64,000 bases of DNA, taken from Amoebidium appalachense (taxonomy: Eukaryota; Ichthyosporea). The notes below the pieces were generated by a model. The model saw only the letters and a program-made list of their open reading frames with translations, was not told the DNA's origin and ran no database searches. Position numbers and translations under genes: made by a program. Of the stretch, positions 37,775 to 64,000 are shown piece after piece; positions within the stretch are counted from its first letter, which is position 1, and each line of letters starts with the position of its first letter. The DNA lies in contig CAVNZM010000005.1 of assembly GCA_963693365.1 (NCBI GenBank), positions 8,184,001 to 8,248,000 of the forward strand, in the 5' to 3' direction.

Positions 37775-37972
37775 ATGCGCAGACGCACCATGAACAAGCA
37801 CGTGCATGTTTTGCCGAGGCCTGCGACCGCCTTTTTAGCCATCATGGGCATCACAACCATGTCTACTGCATATGCGCGAAAGGAGATGCAAACGTGTGCT
37901 GTATTTAATACCAAACCGCTGCAATCCGCGGCGTTTCTGAAGGCCCTCCCTCGTGTCATGCAACGTGCTTGA
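37775..37972 (+). CDS. Possible small protein of 65 aa
   Basis: ATG to TGA without repeats. The N-terminus is basic (MRRRTMNKHVHVLPRP), followed by one hydrophobic stretch (ATAFLAIMGITTMSTAYA) and a second basic and hydrophobic tail. The layout would suit a small mitochondrial inner-membrane protein, but I do not recognise it. A CCAAT motif lies about 125 bp upstream. It is isolated in a long gene-free region, so chance is quite possible. Confidence 0.25.
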   Translation: MRRRTMNKHVHVLPRPATAFLAIMGITTMSTAYARKEMQTCAVFNTKPLQSAAFLKALPRVMQRA

Positions 37973-37979
37973 CTCCCTG

Positions 37980-46794
<8,815 letters not shown>

Positions 46795-46809
46795 CCTTGT
46801 GTTGTATGC

Positions 46810-47541
46810 CTAGTTGAGACGCTGGAAAGTAGAAGGCTGAGTGCTTACGCCTGTGCGAAAACTAGCCCCCAGCCTCTTGTGTATGTCCGTAGAGTTAGAT
46901 GGTAGTGGTAGCCAAAATCTCGTGATAATGTTCCGGACAACCTCGAACCACCGCATGCAACTGTAGCTAGAGGCGCTCCGAGCCTCCGAGTCAAGCACTG
47001 CCAGAGCAGTCCATGGGTTGCAAACTGTACATGTGGATGCGAAAGTCACAGGTAGTCTAAGTCGTGCACTAAACAATCGTAGCGCACACGCTACAATACC
47101 ATAGTGTGTGATGTCATAGACTCTAGTCTTGTCTGTTTGCGCAGCCTCCTCCCCTTGGGCGGGAAGCTTCGTCACAACAGCGCTGCTCTGTTGTGAGCAG
47201 TTGCAGTTCACAACAGAGTTCAGAGTGGCTTCCAATAACCCCATGGCAAGACGCAGTAATCTACTCACTAAACCTGCGTGGGGTGCTCCACGCCACCCTG
47301 TCCTTCTTTCAGCCACCCCATATTCACAGCGCAGTAACTTTGCAGCACCACCCCTCTGAGAAGGCACACGTAGTCGCTTGCCCAGCCAACGACACCTTGT
47401 GGCTGCGAGGCGGCTGCCCAAAGTGCCCAGGCTTGCTGCCTTCAGTTCAGTGCCAATCCTTGTACCGGTGTTGAACATGCTCTTTCTCATCACTAAAGCC
47501 CACGGACACAATCCAAGCTTGGTGGGCACAAGCGCAAGCAC
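46810..47541 (-). CDS. Unassigned 243-codon ORF upstream of neuroguidin
   Basis: An uninterrupted frame without low-complexity content, ending 16 bp upstream of the neuroguidin start on the same strand. It encodes a basic, Leu/Arg/Ser-rich sequence (starting MLALVPTKLGLCPW) with scattered cysteines (VVNCNCSQQ) and no domain I recognise. No intron or signal peptide is evident. It may be a real single-exon gene, a 5' exon or UTR of the neuroguidin transcript, or a chance ORF. Confidence 0.25.
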   Translation of the reverse strand: MLALVPTKLGLCPWALVMRKSMFNTGTRIGTELKAASLGTLGSRLAATRCRWLGKRLRVPSQRGGAAKLLRCEYGVAERRTGWRGAPHAGLVSRLLRLAMGLLEATLNSVVNCNCSQQSSAVVTKLPAQGEEAAQTDKTRVYDITHYGIVACALRLFSARLRLPVTFASTCTVCNPWTALAVLDSEARSASSYSCMRWFEVVRNIITRFWLPLPSNSTDIHKRLGASFRTGVSTQPSTFQRLN

Positions 47542-50248
<2,707 letters not shown>

Positions 50249-50254
50249 TTTATT
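50249..50254 (-). terminator. Polyadenylation signal of the extracellular modular protein gene
   Basis: AATAAA on the minus strand, 79 nt beyond the stop codon at 50335-50333, in AT-rich DNA. Confidence 0.5.
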
Positions 50255-50332
50255 TTTATAAAGGAATTTGTAAAGGAATAAAAAACTTATTATATAAAGA
50301 TAAAAAATATATGTTCAATTGGGGCAGCTGGC

Positions 50333-63521
<13,189 letters not shown>

Positions 63522-63661
63522 CTGTGGGGCTCAAGGTTCAGTCAGTGTGAGCATGCACCGTGACACAAACGGTTGCTGTGAACAACCATTGTTTCAAAGA
63601 CCCTTCATCAGAGGTTTGCCAATAATTTGGAATTGAAGCGGACCCCGGTGAGGGAGGGTGT

Positions 63662-63692
<31 letters not shown>

Positions 63693-64000
63693 GGGGGGGG
63701 GATATAAAAAGGGGTACTTGAAAGTGGAATGGACTCGAGGAGGTAGATATGGATGCAGCAAAAGGAAACATCACAGCATGAAAGCAGAGTGGATTAAAGT
63801 CTAGCGGATCGCGTAGACCTGATCTGTACCGGAGGCAAGGCAAAGCACTCACTTTTCTGTGACTCCCAGACAGTTTGATTTTGCACGTATGTTTCTGGTT
63901 ATACTTCCCTAGAATATAGAAAATACGCGAACAATGTAACTTAAAGTCATAAACTGCCAATATCTCGAAAAGCCAACCGTTTGGGCACCTTTAGTACACT
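63522..64000. other. Upstream flank or intron of the extracellular protein gene
   Basis: Contains a (GT)n plus poly-G tract at about 63657-63701 and otherwise ordinary sequence. No exon with signal peptide or apple/EGF features was identified. The apple exon at 63521 begins in phase 1, so at least one more upstream coding exon must exist, here or outside the window. Confidence 0.5.

Overview
The window is nuclear DNA of an intron-rich, GC-rich eukaryote, most likely a unicellular one. Genes are split into many short exons with GT-AG introns of about 60-2,000 bp. Third codon positions favour G/C, starts have a purine at -3, and I see no operons or ribosome-binding sites. Introns and intergenic DNA are saturated with poly-G/poly-C tracts, (CA)n, (GA)n and minisatellites. 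Phase 1-1 EGF exons, apple/PAN domains, an alpha-arrestin with PY motifs, a Stealth phosphotransferase and a Pho80-type cyclin would fit a protist near the opisthokonts, but the sequence alone does not fix the lineage.

Layout. 1-746: a 33-bp minisatellite and flank. 747-9220 (-): a 14-exon alpha-arrestin. 9221-14079: intergenic, with a dispersed repeat, two related perfect palindromes and a long CA/GA block. 14080-15690 (+): a three-exon Stealth family phosphotransferase. 15691-17178: a hairpin, a tandem duplication and a second copy of the dispersed repeat, which runs into a 500-N gap (17179-17678). 17695-25576: an AT-rich block of about 7.9 kb with no recognisable genes and imperfect inverted repeats at both ends, probably a decayed large mobile element. 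25577-28314: GT/G-rich spacer. 28315-34352 (+): a 12-exon membrane-anchored serine beta-lactamase-fold protein. 35869-36777 (-): a Pho80-like cyclin with no obvious intron. 36778-39591: spacer with CCAAT boxes and a possible 65-residue ORF. 39592-46794 (-): a 14-exon neuroguidin/Lcp5 homologue of the small-subunit processome. 46810-47541: an unassigned 243-residue ORF. 47542-50332: G-rich spacer. 50333 to at least 63521 (-): a large extracellular protein of at least 26 exons whose 5' end is not resolved.

The genes do not form a pathway. They look like independent single-copy genes for endocytic adaptor function, glycan phosphate transfer, hydrolysis at a membrane, cyclin regulation, ribosome biogenesis and adhesion or matrix. 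The most novel item is the extracellular protein. Between EGF-like and apple/PAN domains it carries five tandem copies of a roughly 210-245-residue unit that I do not recognise. Each copy is encoded by the same trio of exons (called here alpha, beta, gamma) with phases 1-0, 0-0 and 0-1.

Exon boundaries were derived by hand from GT/AG sites, reading-frame phase and protein similarity. No alignment or database search was run.
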